Shown: positions 35,303-47,000 of the stretch, in pieces | Position numbering within the stretch: the first letter of the stretch is position 1 | Layout: each line of letters begins with the position of its first letter | Assembly: GCA_002286715.1 (NCBI GenBank) | Contig: NSJX01000016.1 | Span: forward strand, 132,414 to 196,413 | Reading direction: 5' to 3' | DNA from: Dentipellis sp. KUC8613 | Lineage: Eukaryota > Basidiomycota > Agaricomycetes > Russulales > Hericiaceae | DNA length: 64,000 nt | The notes under the pieces: model-generated | Databases searched by the model: none | What the model was told of the DNA's origin: nothing | What the model saw: the letters and a program-made list of their open reading frames with translations, nothing else | Program-made: the position numbers and the translations under genes

Positions 35303-35319
35303 ACTCGAGCAAAACACTA
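35303..35319 (-). repeat. hAT terminal inverted repeat, right
   Basis: ACTCGAGCAAAACACTA, the exact reverse complement of the left terminus over 17 bases. Confidence 0.95.
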
Positions 35320-35327
35320 CCTCAGCG
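35320..35327 (+). repeat. Target site duplication, right copy (CCTCAGCG)
   Basis: Identical to the left copy at 30918-30925, so the pre-insertion site can be inferred as a single CCTCAGCG in the FMT1-MFS intergenic region. Confidence 0.95.
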
Positions 35328-35412
35328 TCGTTCGCCGCCACCACCGACGCCGACAACGACCCGCGCTTGCACATTCTATCGCCCCGCAGCGCATGTTGGG
35401 CCTACGACCATT

Positions 35413-38400
35413 ATGAGCGCCCCAGACTCAAACCACGTCGCTCCCAGACGTGTCTTTGGCGTCGATGATTCCGCAGTCACGGATGACGATGCCCCCGCCG
35501 CGCAACCCCGCCCCGGACGCCTCTCCTTCGCCCGGTTCACGAACAGACCGAGCTGGATGTCCAATTGGCGCTCTACAAACGACGAAGAGAATGCCCAGCC
35601 GGGAACACCGCAACCCGAGCGGCCGCCGATTCCGAGTGCGCTGCAGCAGGCGAGTGAGGCGTACTCGACTCCGCTGCCAAAGTTATCTATGATTGTGCTA
35701 TCTATTGTGAGGAATATCGCGTTGTTGCGGCGGGCCCTGCTCTGACAGCCTGTACTCGGTCAGGTGCTGCTGGGCGAGTTTCTGACAGCGAATGTATCGA
35801 TGCCGTTTTTGCTATTCATGGTGGAAGGTATGCGTCCAACTTTTCGTCCGTAGCTGTCGGACATCTGTCTTCGTTCGGGACAGTACCTGACGTTGTCATA
35901 TATAGGATTTGGTGAGTTCTCTGAAGAGGCGGATGTAGGCTTTTGGACGGGTATTCTTGGTGCGCTTGTTTCCCGATGTGTGACGGAGATATATGCTCAT
36001 ATCGCGGTGACCGCAGTGGCAACATTTTTCCTCACACAATTCCTCACGTCTATGCTTTGGGTATGTATAATCTGCTCTTGCTGCGCTGCTGATCCTCACG
36101 TGGTGCTACAGGCCACTATCGCGAATCGACATGGCCAACGACTCGTTCTCTTGATATCGCTACTTGGAAGCTCCCTCACTTGCGCACTGTTCGGCACCGC
36201 GACGACCTTACGACAAGCAATGGTCATACGTCTCATGCAAGGCATCTTTGCGGGTGCCATTGGCGTAGCCCGTGGTAGCGTGGCCTTTGTCACCGATCCT
36301 TCTAACGAGGGTAGAGCATATGCTATTCTCGGTTTCTGTTGGGGTCTGGGAGGTGTGGCAGGCGCCATCGTTGGCGGAGCATGTAAGACGCCAGCCGCAT
36401 ATCTCGGATATTCATATGCTCATTGTGCTTTGAAGTCGAGTCGCCCGCAAAGAAGTGGCCCTCCATATTCGCATCAGTTCCTCTCTTCAACAACTATCCG
36501 TATCTCCTACCCTGTATCATCGCCGCGTCTGTCACACTGATCGGCGCTATTCTTACTCCATTCCTCGGGCCCGATGGAGGCCCTCGCCAGGGTGCCATTC
36601 GCCTCCCGCCGGAGAAGCCGTCCACGCAACACCCCACCATTCCAGAAGAATCGCCCGAGGCATCACCCCTCGGCCCATCCTCACCTCTAGATTCCCCTTT
36701 TGCATCACCTTCCACATCTCCCGCGAAGCCACTGGCCTTCGCCCGCCGGGTCTCTCGCAGACTTTCAGGTTACTTCGCGAGGCGCGTGCATGACGCCCAC
36801 GCGTACGATAACCCGGATGCGACCCCATCTGTCCCTCTGGCGACCTCCGTCCCCATTGCAGTTCCTGCAAGGAGAACCAGCCGTGCGAATGGCTCGGCAT
36901 ACGGCTACAGCGCCCACGGTCCCAGTCAGAGCCTTCAGTTCCGCCGACGGCTTGCCAGTGGAGCGTCATACCGTCGTGGCAGTATGTCTTCGACCATGCG
37001 GCGTCGAGGCAGCAATGCGGACGGTGGCCCTCGCTCAATCGGTACGGACGGCGGCGCTGACCTCAATTTTGCGCAGCGACTGCTGATGGCGAATGAAAAC
37101 GCTGTGACGAATATTGCTGATCTTTGGGTTGCGGCCGCTATGAATGTCGACGGCGACGTGGAGGATGTCTTCGAGAGTGACACGGAATTGGAAGACGAGG
37201 AGGCGCAGGACGGCGCAGGTGTTTTCGCCACGGATGGCGAAGACGAAGACGATAATGATATCTTGGACACACCCACGAAGCGGGGCAAAAACTACTTGCG
37301 CCCGCCTTCTGCGTTAGGCCCGCACCGGATGTCCTTTGCGCAGCACCGGTCCTCACAATCCGGTGGTCATCACCCTTCGATTTCCTCCGTTCGCCGCCCG
37401 TCTACCTCAGGGTATGCACCAAACCTGCGTCGGACATCCGGCATCGGCCAAGGTTTGCCCTCGGGTCAAGCGTTCGACTCGATGCGCCGCTCCTCCGCGG
37501 TCCCCTCGATCTTCGCCCATCCCGGTGTGCGGACCCCGCCTGCAGTCCTCGACGCGCAGAAGCTGCTCGCTACAGGCGAGGATGCCGATCTAGATGCGTT
37601 CAGCGATGCTGAGGGCGCTGTCGGTGTTGACGGCGAATTGGAGAAGCCGCCGTCTTTGCTGAGCCAACTGCCCATGATGATCATTATACAGTATGGTCTC
37701 CTGGCGTTGCATTCGACGACACACGATATGGTTTTCTTGTCGTATCTCGTCTCGTAGGTGACCTTAGCTCTTGTCACAGCTCGGGTTGTTGACCTTGGCA
37801 TAGGAAATACGAATCGGGCGGGTTGAACCTTAACGCTGGTCACTTCTCCCAGCTCAGTAAGTATCCGCAATCTTACTTTGGGAACATAGTGTTCATGCGG
37901 ATCTCTCTAGCTGCGTTGATGTGTCTTGCACAAATTGCATATCAATTTTATCTGTATCCGTGCGTATCTCTCCCTAGTCCTTGTTTTAATACTCAGCTGT
38001 CTCATGAACATCTACAGTAATATTGGGTGCGTCATCTCTGCGCTTTCGACGACGTCGTCTGAGGCTAATTGACATCTATGTCAGGCCCCCTCGTGGCCGA
38101 TTCTCCCACTTGGCGATGTTCCGCCTTGGATCGCTGCTCTTCATCCCTGCTTACCTTACCGTTGTTCTTTACCGCGCATTCGCAAGCGCGGAGGATGATG
38201 GAAACTTCATCCTCATGTCAGGTACGTAGTCCTGTCGGTCAACCAGTTGAACGCTAGTGCTAATGATATTGGTGTCATAAGCTCTGGCACTTAGCACGTA
38301 CGAAAGACATCCTTCCTACGGACGAAATGCGTGACTGACTTGGACACTTTTCCAGGGCCGTGCGTTATTGTGGCAGCACGTTCGCGTACACCTCCGTCTC

Positions 38401-38719
38401 GATTTTACTGAATTACAGTACGTCTTTCATCTCATGGTGGCCTTGTTCCTGGCTCATATCTCATTTTCAAGTGTCGCCGCCGCCGGTCGTGAGTCTGGCA
38501 AACGGTCTCGCGCAAAGTATTGTCAGTCTTGCCCGCTGCTTTGGTCCCATCCTCGGTGGCTACGTGCGTAATCTCTCTTGTCTGCTGATGCTGTCGCTGA
38601 TTGTCTCCTAGCTGTGGTCCGTTTCTGTGGAGCATGGCCCTTCTGGGTACTACATTGGCTTCTTCGTATGTGGAGGAGCGTGTGCTGCTGCTATCTTGCA
38701 CAGTCTCTTCATCAGATAG
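35413..38719 (+). CDS. MFS (DHA1-type) membrane transporter with large central cytosolic loop
   Basis: Fourteen exons sum to 2592 nt, 863 aa. These include a 9-nt exon (38018-38026) and a 16-nt exon (38282-38297). After an acidic, proline-rich N-terminus the membrane part starts at LSMIVLSIVLLGEFLTANVS. The MFS motif-A loop is FLTSMLWATIANRHGQRLVLL (G/N-R-x-G-x-R), and a later helix pair carries LMQGIFAGAIGVARGSVAFVTD. TM6 (PCIIAASVTLIGAILTPFLGP) is followed by a loop of about 350 residues, Ser/Pro/Arg-rich then acidic, before TM7 (LLSQLPMMIIIQYGLLALHS). The second half includes IGPPRGRFSHLAMFRLGSLLFIP and SLARCFGPILGGYLW. The substrate is unknown. The hAT element ends 93 bp upstream of the ATG. 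Confidence 0.88.
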
Positions 38720-38908
38720 ATGAGTATACAAGTATACGCTCTCATTGCCTAGGATAAGGAAACCGCATCCCTTGATCGACCCGGACTTTCATAGATACCT
38801 CTCGTCCCCGTTTCTGGCGATACAACATATGCTATACCCCTTTAGCTTGTTTAATGTAGTTGACATTTCCACTGCCAATCCAGACGCGCGCATTAAGTGC
38901 ATAAAAGC

Positions 38909-39975
38909 CTAACTGCTGTCACCTAAAACCTTTTCGGCCGCATACATCTGGAACTCCCATGGCGTCCTCTGTATCTGGGCGCTGGCTGTCCCCTGGGTGT
39001 CACCCATGCGCGACTCGCTGAACCAGATGCGTCGTAGTCTGCACGTTGCGTACACCTTGACGTACGACACATGGGAGAAGTGCGGTCCAGGGCGGGGCAC
39101 GCGGCGTGCTGCTTCGGGGGGGAGATCCTCTGTGTCACGCTCGTCGCCAGAGCCGCCGCCTCGTTCGCTGGGGCGAGTGCGGATCAGGGCGTGCGAGGAG
39201 AAGAAGGGGAGGAGGGTGGGCAGGTGGACGGGCAGGGTGCACCACGTTGTCAGGGGGTGCGTCGAGGCGTGCGGGAAGGCGAGGGGCAGGTGCAGGAGCG
39301 GTGGGGCGGTCGTGACGTGCAGCGCTGGCTCTTTCTGGAGGGGCACTGTTGAGCACATCGCACCGCGTACCGAGCAGAGATTACCGCGATACAAAGACAA
39401 CGAATACGGACATGTGGACGTCGCAGTGGGGGTACGCGTAAACGCTCGACGCAAGAGTCAAGACGATGGCTCATGGGGCCGCGTTGCAGACTGGAATGGA
39501 AGACGGAGGATGAACGGAGGAGAGACAGTACGCATACCTGGAACGTCGAGCACCGCACGATGCCCTCTTTCCCGCTCTGATCCACGACGCCGACTTCGAA
39601 CGACCACTCGCGGCCCAGGTTCCGCACCTGCAGGTGCAGCCATGGGTGCTTCAGCCCCAGCCCTCGACTCATGCGCGGTGGGCAGCGGATATAGGTCGTG
39701 GGCAGAGACGGGGACTGGATGTGCAGCACCGTCTGCGCCAATGCATAACCGGTGTCACCATGCGGATCTGAACTCGAGGAATCGGAGAGCGGGGCTGGGG
39801 CGATGAGGGACTTTGGAGGTGCGGGTGTTGGGAGGGCGGTGGCGTCATTGAGGAGAACGATGAACGAGTCGGCAGGTAAAGATGGGTCGGTGTGGGTCTC
39901 CCAGAGATGAAGAGGGCTCGAGCCTGTGGAGGAGAACAGGGAAACGAGTGGAGGCTGCACGGAGGAGGAGAACAT
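38909..39975 (-). CDS. CFA20/DUF667-domain protein
   Basis: Two exons (39975-39538 and 39334-38909) sum to 864 nt, 287 aa; the first in-frame ATG after the upstream stop region is at 39975. The sequence MFSSSVQPPLVSLFSSTGSSPL leads into the CFA20-type core: TYIRCPPRMSRGLGLKHPWLHLQVRNLGREWSFEVGVVD, with GIVRCSTFQ, then a Pro/Leu-rich strand region and VKVYATCRLRRIWFSE. Known relatives (CFA20/DUF667) include ciliary proteins and WDR90/POC16-type proteins. Fungi of this group have no cilia, so the role here is unknown. The 203-nt intron is longer than most in the window. Divergent from the hydrolase gene with only 107 bp between start codons. Confidence 0.78.
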
Positions 39976-40082
39976 CGTTGTGCCGCGCCGAGGACACACT
40001 CCGGGCGGCGTGCTCTCGGTGGCAAGCCCCAGCTTTCACAAGCCTGCATCTCTGCATCGGCGCTCGTATACCCCTCCCAACC
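39976..40082. promoter_or_regulatory. Very short shared divergent promoter
   Basis: Only 107 bp lie between the start codons of the CFA20-domain gene (minus) and the alpha/beta-hydrolase gene (plus), so both 5' UTRs and core promoters must overlap or be minimal. No TATA-like element stands out. Confidence 0.5.
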
Positions 40083-41475
40083 ATGAGCTCTGCCGACCTT
40101 CGCCAGCGCACAAACCTTGCGGCTGCAGCTGAGGCTGCAGCAGATGACAGCCAGAACGGCGCCGACGCACCGCTGAACCTCCCGACCATCTTCGATCCCG
40201 TGTCCTGCACTCGCAAGGGCCTCTGCCCGGTCACACAAATTAGACATCAGGAGGCGCCGCTGGAGAGCCATTCACTGTATTTCGAGCAGCATGGCTCAGG
40301 ACCAGAGAAGGTCGTCTTCATCATGGGGTACGCCCGCTCGGCTTCATACCTTGCCTATATTGCTCAAGAGCCACTTGCAGGTTGAATAGCAGCTCGTTCT
40401 CCTGGGCACCACAGGTGCAACACTTCGGACGCGACTCGCGCTACACCGTCCTTGCATTTGACAACAGGGGAGTGGGCAACAGCGATACACCCAGGGGACC
40501 GTACTCGTACGTGACTCGCTCCTGCGAAGCGGAGAAGCACTGACTTCTTTCGGATGTCAGGACGAGCGGCATGGCTGAGGACGTCATTGTTTTGCTCGAC
40601 TACCTCGGCTGGACAGACGAACGGGATATTCATGTCGTCGGGTCCTCCATGGGCGGGATGATAGCTCAAGGTGTGCACATTCCTGACGCACCAACCATAG
40701 CCTCCAGCGAACTTATTGGTCTTAATCAGAGCTCGCGACTCGAATCCCAGAGCGGATTGTCACACTCAGTCTTGTTGTGACAACAGCTGGCGGAATGCCA
40801 TGGTCGAATTTCGCACCCGTGAGTCGCAGGCATGGTCACTAATGGTATTCGTTTCTGACCCTCACCTGCAGTTGAAAGGCACTGTATCATTGGCCAGGTA
40901 TGCCAGCTTCTCGTCTGGGATCGAGTCGAACGACTGACAGCCGCAGGTTACTTTTCATATCGGACATCGAGCAGAAAATCCCGATTCTGCTCGAGATGGT
41001 ATTCCCCCCTACATGGCTAGATAAATTGGCCGACGATGACCCGGAAGGGCGAACAAACCGTGAAATACAGGCAGAGGTGCGCCAGCTGCCAAGCATCTCC
41101 ACAAAGTGATACTGATAACCTGACTTCACGTGAAATCAGTCCTACCGCCTCCGCCTCCGTACGACGCGCCCGCAGAAGCCGCTAGGCGCGCTCTCACAGA
41201 TGTGGGCTGGCCTCGGGCACCGCGTCACCCCTGACCGCCTCGCGACCATCTCGCGCACCATACCCAAGGTCGTCATCCTTACCGGCGACGAAGATAACCT
41301 CGTCGATCCTTCCAACTCACACTACCTGAAGAAGCACATGAAGGAAGCGGAGTTGGTCCAGTGGGAGGGCACCGGACACGGTTTGCAACTGCAATGGTCA
41401 AAGCGATTCAACGCATGGCTAGAAAGGGTGTTCGAGGAAGGGAGGGAGCGGCTCGCGAAGCACCAGAGTGCTTGA
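40083..41475 (+). CDS. Alpha/beta-hydrolase fold protein
   Basis: Seven exons (40083-40327, 40381-40506, 40561-40670, 40730-40818, 40872-40897, 40947-41076, 41140-41475) sum to 1062 nt, 353 aa. The oxyanion strand is KVVFIMGLNSSSFSW. FDNRGVGNSDTP is typical of the fold, the nucleophile elbow is VVGSSMGGMIAQ with Ser as nucleophile, and the acid lies in ILTGDEDNLVD. The catalytic His is in WEGTGHGLQLQW. All three triad residues are present. There is no signal peptide, so it is probably a cytosolic esterase or hydrolase. The substrate cannot be told from the sequence. A 26-nt exon (40872-40897) is unusually small. It converges on the dehydrogenase gene. Confidence 0.9.
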
Positions 41476-41636
41476 TCTAGACGTGCGTGACTTGTGCTGA
41501 TCTTGTAGAACGTAGATTCTTTGACCTTTTTCCATTGTATGCATTGATATAATCTTACGGACAGTACTACTGCTCGACGTGTAATCCACAGATTCCATAT
41601 ATCCCGGAAATTATACACGGCCAGAGTTAAGGAAAA

Positions 41637-42789
41637 TCAGAGCTTCGGCATCGCGAGCTTGCTCACGAGCGCCTTCGTCTTGATGATGTCGTCCTTCCAG
41701 CGCTGCTCGAGTTCACCCAGATCCCAATTAGCTGATACATATCTGAGCAACAGGTCAGCACCAGGTTATACGGAGCTGAGCCCGCGATGGAAGGCGAACC
41801 TTCCCGAAAGCCAGTCGCACTTTCCGGATGTCATATGTAACGTGGTTGCAGCAGGGAGCTGCACCGTGTCGAGCATGTTGTACTCCAGCTCAGGATTCAA
41901 CATGGATGTCTGGGTTTTGATGCCACCAGGATGCACCGAGAAGGTTTTCATCTCAGGATGTTCTGATAACATCCGTAAGTCGTATTCCTTCTTTGGCAAA
42001 TTTCCATAAAAACAGCCTACCCAGTGCACAGAACTCCACAAACCGGCCGAGCGCATGCTTCGAGATGCCATATGCGCTTCCCTTTGGCCACAACATCTGC
42101 GCCGCAACGGAGGACATAACGACGAGGTACCCTTTCGTCTTCAGCAGATGTGGCGTCGCAGCCCTTTGCACGATACATCAGTCTCCCATACGCTTTCTAC
42201 AAGGATGAACTTACCGTGCGACATGGAACGTCCCGCGAATATTCACCTCCATGACATCCCACCAGTCATCCGGGTCCTGCTCCGCAAACGCTATCCCCAC
42301 AATCAGTCTCCGGCCACCACCCCAGCCGTCCTCCCAGACTCACTCTTATTCCACACCCCCGACGTGCCCGCATTCGCAATGCATATATCCAGCTTCCCAA
42401 ACCTTTCGATCGCAGCACTCATCGCCGCATCCACCGCCTTCACACTCTTCACGTCCATCGGGACAGTGAGAATCTGCGCCCCAGGCACCTCCTTCAGAAT
42501 CGCATCCTTCACGGCATCCAGCGTCTTCTGGTTCCGCGCGGTCAGGACGAGCGACGCCCCGGCCCTCGCGTACGCCAACGCGGTCTCCTCGCCGATGCCG
42601 CGCGACGCGCCGGACACGAAGACCACTTTGCCTTTGTATGTCTGGTTCTGGTAGTGCGGTGTCGGGTCGATTGCGGGGTATACACTGGGACGGGAATGAG
42701 TGGTGCATCGCGTTTGATCGACCCTTCGCTTACTCGCGTCGGATGACGGACGTCAGCTCTACCCATTCAACGCCGGGTGGATTAGCCAT
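41637..42789 (-). CDS. Short-chain dehydrogenase/reductase (classical SDR)
   Basis: Minus-strand gene starting at ATG 42789 (MANPPGVEWVELTSVIRR) with several short introns. The dinucleotide-binding motif is FVSGASRGIGEETA (TGxxxGIG variant with Ser first), followed by ANAGTSG, and after an intron by VNIRGTFHV. The catalytic Ser is in VVMSSVAAQM and the YxxxK pair is in YGISKHAL. FSVHPGGIKTQ follows, and the C-terminal exon ends SKLAMPKL. Family role: NAD(P)(H)-dependent oxidation or reduction of a carbonyl/alcohol; substrate not predictable. Its 3' end faces the hydrolase stop codon about 160 bp away. Confidence 0.88.
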
Positions 42790-44064
42790 GTCGATGCTAA
42801 CAGGATGTGGAGGGTGACCAGGTGAAGCAGCACGCACCAGCTGACCCGTTCTGGTTATATCGCATCTCGGTGCATTTCAGTCCCAAGAGCAGAAGACCCT
42901 GCTGACAGGCATCGTGTGCGAACAATCCGGGACCACGCCTACGGATGTTCCTGTGGTATCGATAGCGCCGAAGGGAACACGCCGCCCTGTGTATGGCAAC
43001 AGAGTGCAGCGATTTCAATTGAAAGGGGACGGAAGAGCCGTGTCGTCCGCTCCGCTGGAAATACCTCCTCGGAGAAGAGCATTTTGACGACGATCTTCCC
43101 ACTTCTCTTCCCTTTAGCGGTGCGGGCAGGCACATGCACGCAGACGCTGCACAACCTCCGCGGATGGGGTGAGAGAAACACTCCATTTAGGGACGGAGCA
43201 TTCTCGTAGTCCTTGAGATGGCATTTATGACAAAACCTTGTTCACAGAATTGAAAAAGCAGCGCGCATGATATGTTCATATATTACGCATCTTCCGAAAG
43301 AATTTTGGACGAAGTCAAATCACTCCCAGATGGAGGTGTTCGTGCATTCTCACTGCACGGCGCAAATCCCACGACCAAGCCAGGAGCGCGTGCGAAGGCC
43401 TCCTAGAACGCCACCATGCGCACCTCACCCACTAAGGCGGGCCTGCGGATGAGGGTTCCCCCGGTACCGCGAAGGTTCGTCGCGCTTCCTGCGAGCATAC
43501 TCATGCCTCGGAACACCCAGATTCCCATGTACTAGTCCTTCCGAGCTGGGAACGGTCTCGGAAACCAGTGGTCGTGACGAGACTCGTGATTATCCTTCTC
43601 ATGAGGTCGCTGTGGCTGGAAAATCGGTCATGGCATAGTCACCCACTGCACAGATAGGTTTGACGTTCAGTATGAAGGTGCCTCGAGCAGAGTGTGACCG
43701 ATGGGCTGGCTCGGTGTCCCGTCGGCATGCCAACGTGGTCTTCGGTAAATGCCGATTGAGATAGCCGCGCCAACTTTTCGAAACATTCCAATCACCACTG
43801 AACGCAGCGTCTAGCTACGAAGTTGAGTACCTCTGGGAGGCAGTGGTATTATTTGTAATATTGCATCCCCAAGGGAATTTCAACAAGTATGTTGCAGGCG
43901 TCCGTGCCAAAGTGGATGGCCGAAACAACGATCCGTCCAGAGTCTAACTAATGATTAAGCAGCGTATGGGTATGTCACAGTATTGTACAGAATATACGGG
44001 GCATAGTAGGTATAGCGGGTAGTCTGTCCATAGCTCATGAGCAAAATGAAAGAAATCTATGCGA
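42790..44064. other. Intergenic between SDR and MSH6 genes
   Basis: About 1.27 kb upstream of the dehydrogenase and downstream of MSH6. No frame on either strand resembles a known protein and no repeat or tRNA was found. Confidence 0.45.
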
Positions 44065-47000
44065 TCAGGCATTGAGGCAGCGCTGTACAGCAGCCTTCAT
44101 GCCCCTCAACACCTCGCGCTGTCTAACCGGATCCGAATCCATCTGCTGCTTCCCAGTCGCCAGGCCGTAAAGGAAGGCAAAATCGGCTTGGACGACGAGA
44201 GGCAATCTCGCTGCCGCCGATTTCGCCCTCTTGCCTTCCATCTTCTCCTTGAACTTCGATGCGAAATCTTTGGAGACAACTTCGGCTCGCTCCACAACGT
44301 CGGCTGGCACACCGGCGAGGTTGGCTACGTGGGTGCCGAACGAAGAGGTTGCAACGCCGTCGATGAGTTTATACAGGAAAACGAGCTGGAGGAGCGTCAG
44401 CGATGATGACAAGTGCAGAAAATGAGATACCGCACCTCTCGTCTCTCCTCATCTACCATGGTCTCCATATGCATGTTCCTGATGTTGGGATGATACTTAA
44501 AGTCATCCGTCAAAGATCCATAGTGCGTCGCGAAGAAGGACAGCGCGAGAGTATGGGTTGCAAGCTGGTGTAACACAGCCTGAAGAACACGACCTGGTCA
44601 GATCAGCTTTGCGTGTAAATCGAGATACCACTTACTCCGGCGATGGCCATTCCATCCTACATGGAATCGATACAAAAATCAGTCACCGAATTCACCGGCT
44701 GTTCTTGCCACTCACATAAGTCGAAGTCCCGCGGCCGAGTTCTAGATCGACGTCAGCCGTCAGCTGGGGGTCGTGAATGCGTCATGAGATAACTTACCAT
44801 CCAATATGACCATGGACTTGGGCGTTGCGTTCCGCAAAATTTTGCAGCTTATCGTACAGATGTCAGGACTATACTAGCACGGTAAACTCGACGACGTACC
44901 ATTCGTCCAGTTCCACTTTAAAGGTACTCGCGTTGGAGAACATGTTATCGTACGCCCCCATGCGAGTGAGGATCGCATCGACAGGACACAGCCTATAAAG
45001 AAGGCGTCAGCAATCAACCGGACTCCAAGCCAGTCTCGCCGACTGACCGTGCTTTCTGAGCAGGCACGAACATGCCCAACTGCGCCATGATCTGTCGAAA
45101 AGAAGATATAAGAGAAAACGTCTCAACAACTCAAGGGTGCGTGCGTACAACACCAGTCGCAGTCATGCGCATGACCTGTAGGACGACGTCAGACGAGTCG
45201 ATGAATGCAATGCGAGATTACTCACAGTAGATTTACCACTGAACAATAATGCAGGCTATCAATTACATGATTTATGTGGTGAACGACAAGCTCTTACCCC
45301 ATGTTCGGTCCTGTTCAAGCTGCTTAGCGGATGTTTCGCGACGATTCAAAAAAAACTCACCAGTTAGCAAAGCAATCCTACCAACGCCGTCGCCCAGTTT
45401 CACGTCATTCGGAATGAAATCGACCTTAGTCCTCAGTGCCATGGCAGGGTGTCTCAACTCCTGGAAATCAAACCAAGCCGTGTCGCCTTCGACCAACTCA
45501 GGCCGGCACGCAGGCTCTCCCAGCGCGTTCGACGCCTTGGCCAGACTGAACAAGCAGTCGAGCTCAGCCAATACGCGAACCGCGCGCAGCCATACGGAAC
45601 GGTCTTTGTCGAACTCGGCGAAGAGTCTGAATTTGAAGTTCTTGACCACAGCATTGCGCGTCTCTCGAGCCTCTTTCAGGCTCCGGATCGTTTGTGCCAG
45701 CGCAGGAACTGACCACCGCGTCGCAGCCTATCGCGGCTAAATTCAACACACAATACCGAGGTGTGATAATTATGAGACCAACCTTCGTCCCTCCGGATTT
45801 GACCCATTCAGTAGGAATGTCGCCTTGCCCCGACTTCGTCTGAACCAGGTAGATTTCCTGAAATGCAACACATAAGCATCAACGACCATGGCATACCGGA
45901 CCATAGTGTACTACCTTTGTACCTTGAGCACTATGCCAGTAGGTCAAGGTACACCTGAAATTAAAACGATTTGAGCATGAGCCAAGGCCGATTTCGAAGG
46001 CACACTCACCCAAGTTTCTTCTGCATCTTTTTCAATTCTTTGTCCAGGGTAGATTCTAATTCTCCGATCTCCTCCATAATTCCGTCGTACGCCTCGTCCT
46101 TGCCTTCTCGAGGCTTCAGCTCATCCACGTCTGGGAGAACGTAAGTTCACAAGTTATACCTCCAGAGAGAATCACGTACCTTTTCCTGTGCTTTCGATTC
46201 GCGACTCGACATTCTCGATATACGGCATCAAGTCAGGTGCAGATCGCAGCAAGCCGAGAATCGTCTTTGACTCAAAAGACTCCGACTCATCAGCTAGCTT
46301 GGAAAGGCCTTTGCTGAGTTTCCTGAATGCCTGCAGATACCAGGCGTCAGAGGCGCCTTCCGCAGCCAGAGACAGTTCCTTACGTTCAAAACCTTCAAGA
46401 AATCCTTCACTTTGCAGTTCTTCGCGTGAATTCGAGAGACAATTCGTTCAAGGTCTGGAAGGCCCTTTGCGACGTCCATGAAATCACCCTCGAAGGTCGG
46501 GTGATGCATCAGATTTTCAACAGCATCCAGTCTATATAAGTTAGCGTTAGAGACCGCCGCTATCGCCAGATACTCGACTCGACTCACCGAGCATTGATAT
46601 CCGCGACTTCACGCAAGGGCATACATAACCAAATTCGGAACAGGCGCTTTCCTTCAGTGCGGTCAGAAGGATGAGGAAGACTATCATTTTCGAAGAACTA
46701 CGCACCGAAGGGTGTCACGCAGCGACTAAGCAATTGCAACAAGGAGCCTTCTTCTGTACCCTCGTTGTTGACAAGGACTTCGATGTGAGCTAGAGTCTGT
46801 CCATCTAGCACCAGGCCTTGGCCTCGCTTCATAGGATCATAGACGTTGAAGTTGCGCATCGTCAAGATGTCTTTATCGATGTTCAGCTGACGGAGATACC
46901 TTCATGCATGTGATCAGCATCAAACATAGAATACGACCGTCCGACTTACCAGATCATAGACCCCAAGGCCTCTATAGCGGTCTTGCACACGAACATGTCC

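Larger units (their letters stand above)
30926..35319 (-). mobile_element. Complete hAT DNA transposon, 4394 bp
   Basis: The element is bounded by a perfect 17-bp terminal inverted repeat (TAGTGTTTTGCTCGAGT at 30926-30942 and its reverse complement at 35303-35319) that starts TAGTG, as hAT termini do. It is flanked by identical 8-bp duplications. Both ends carry subterminal arrays of GAGTCG/CGACTC words. The interior holds one intron-containing transposase gene on the minus strand whose frame is open throughout when spliced. Identical duplications, identical termini and an intact frame point to recent insertion and possible autonomy; mobility itself is inference. Confidence 0.95.
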
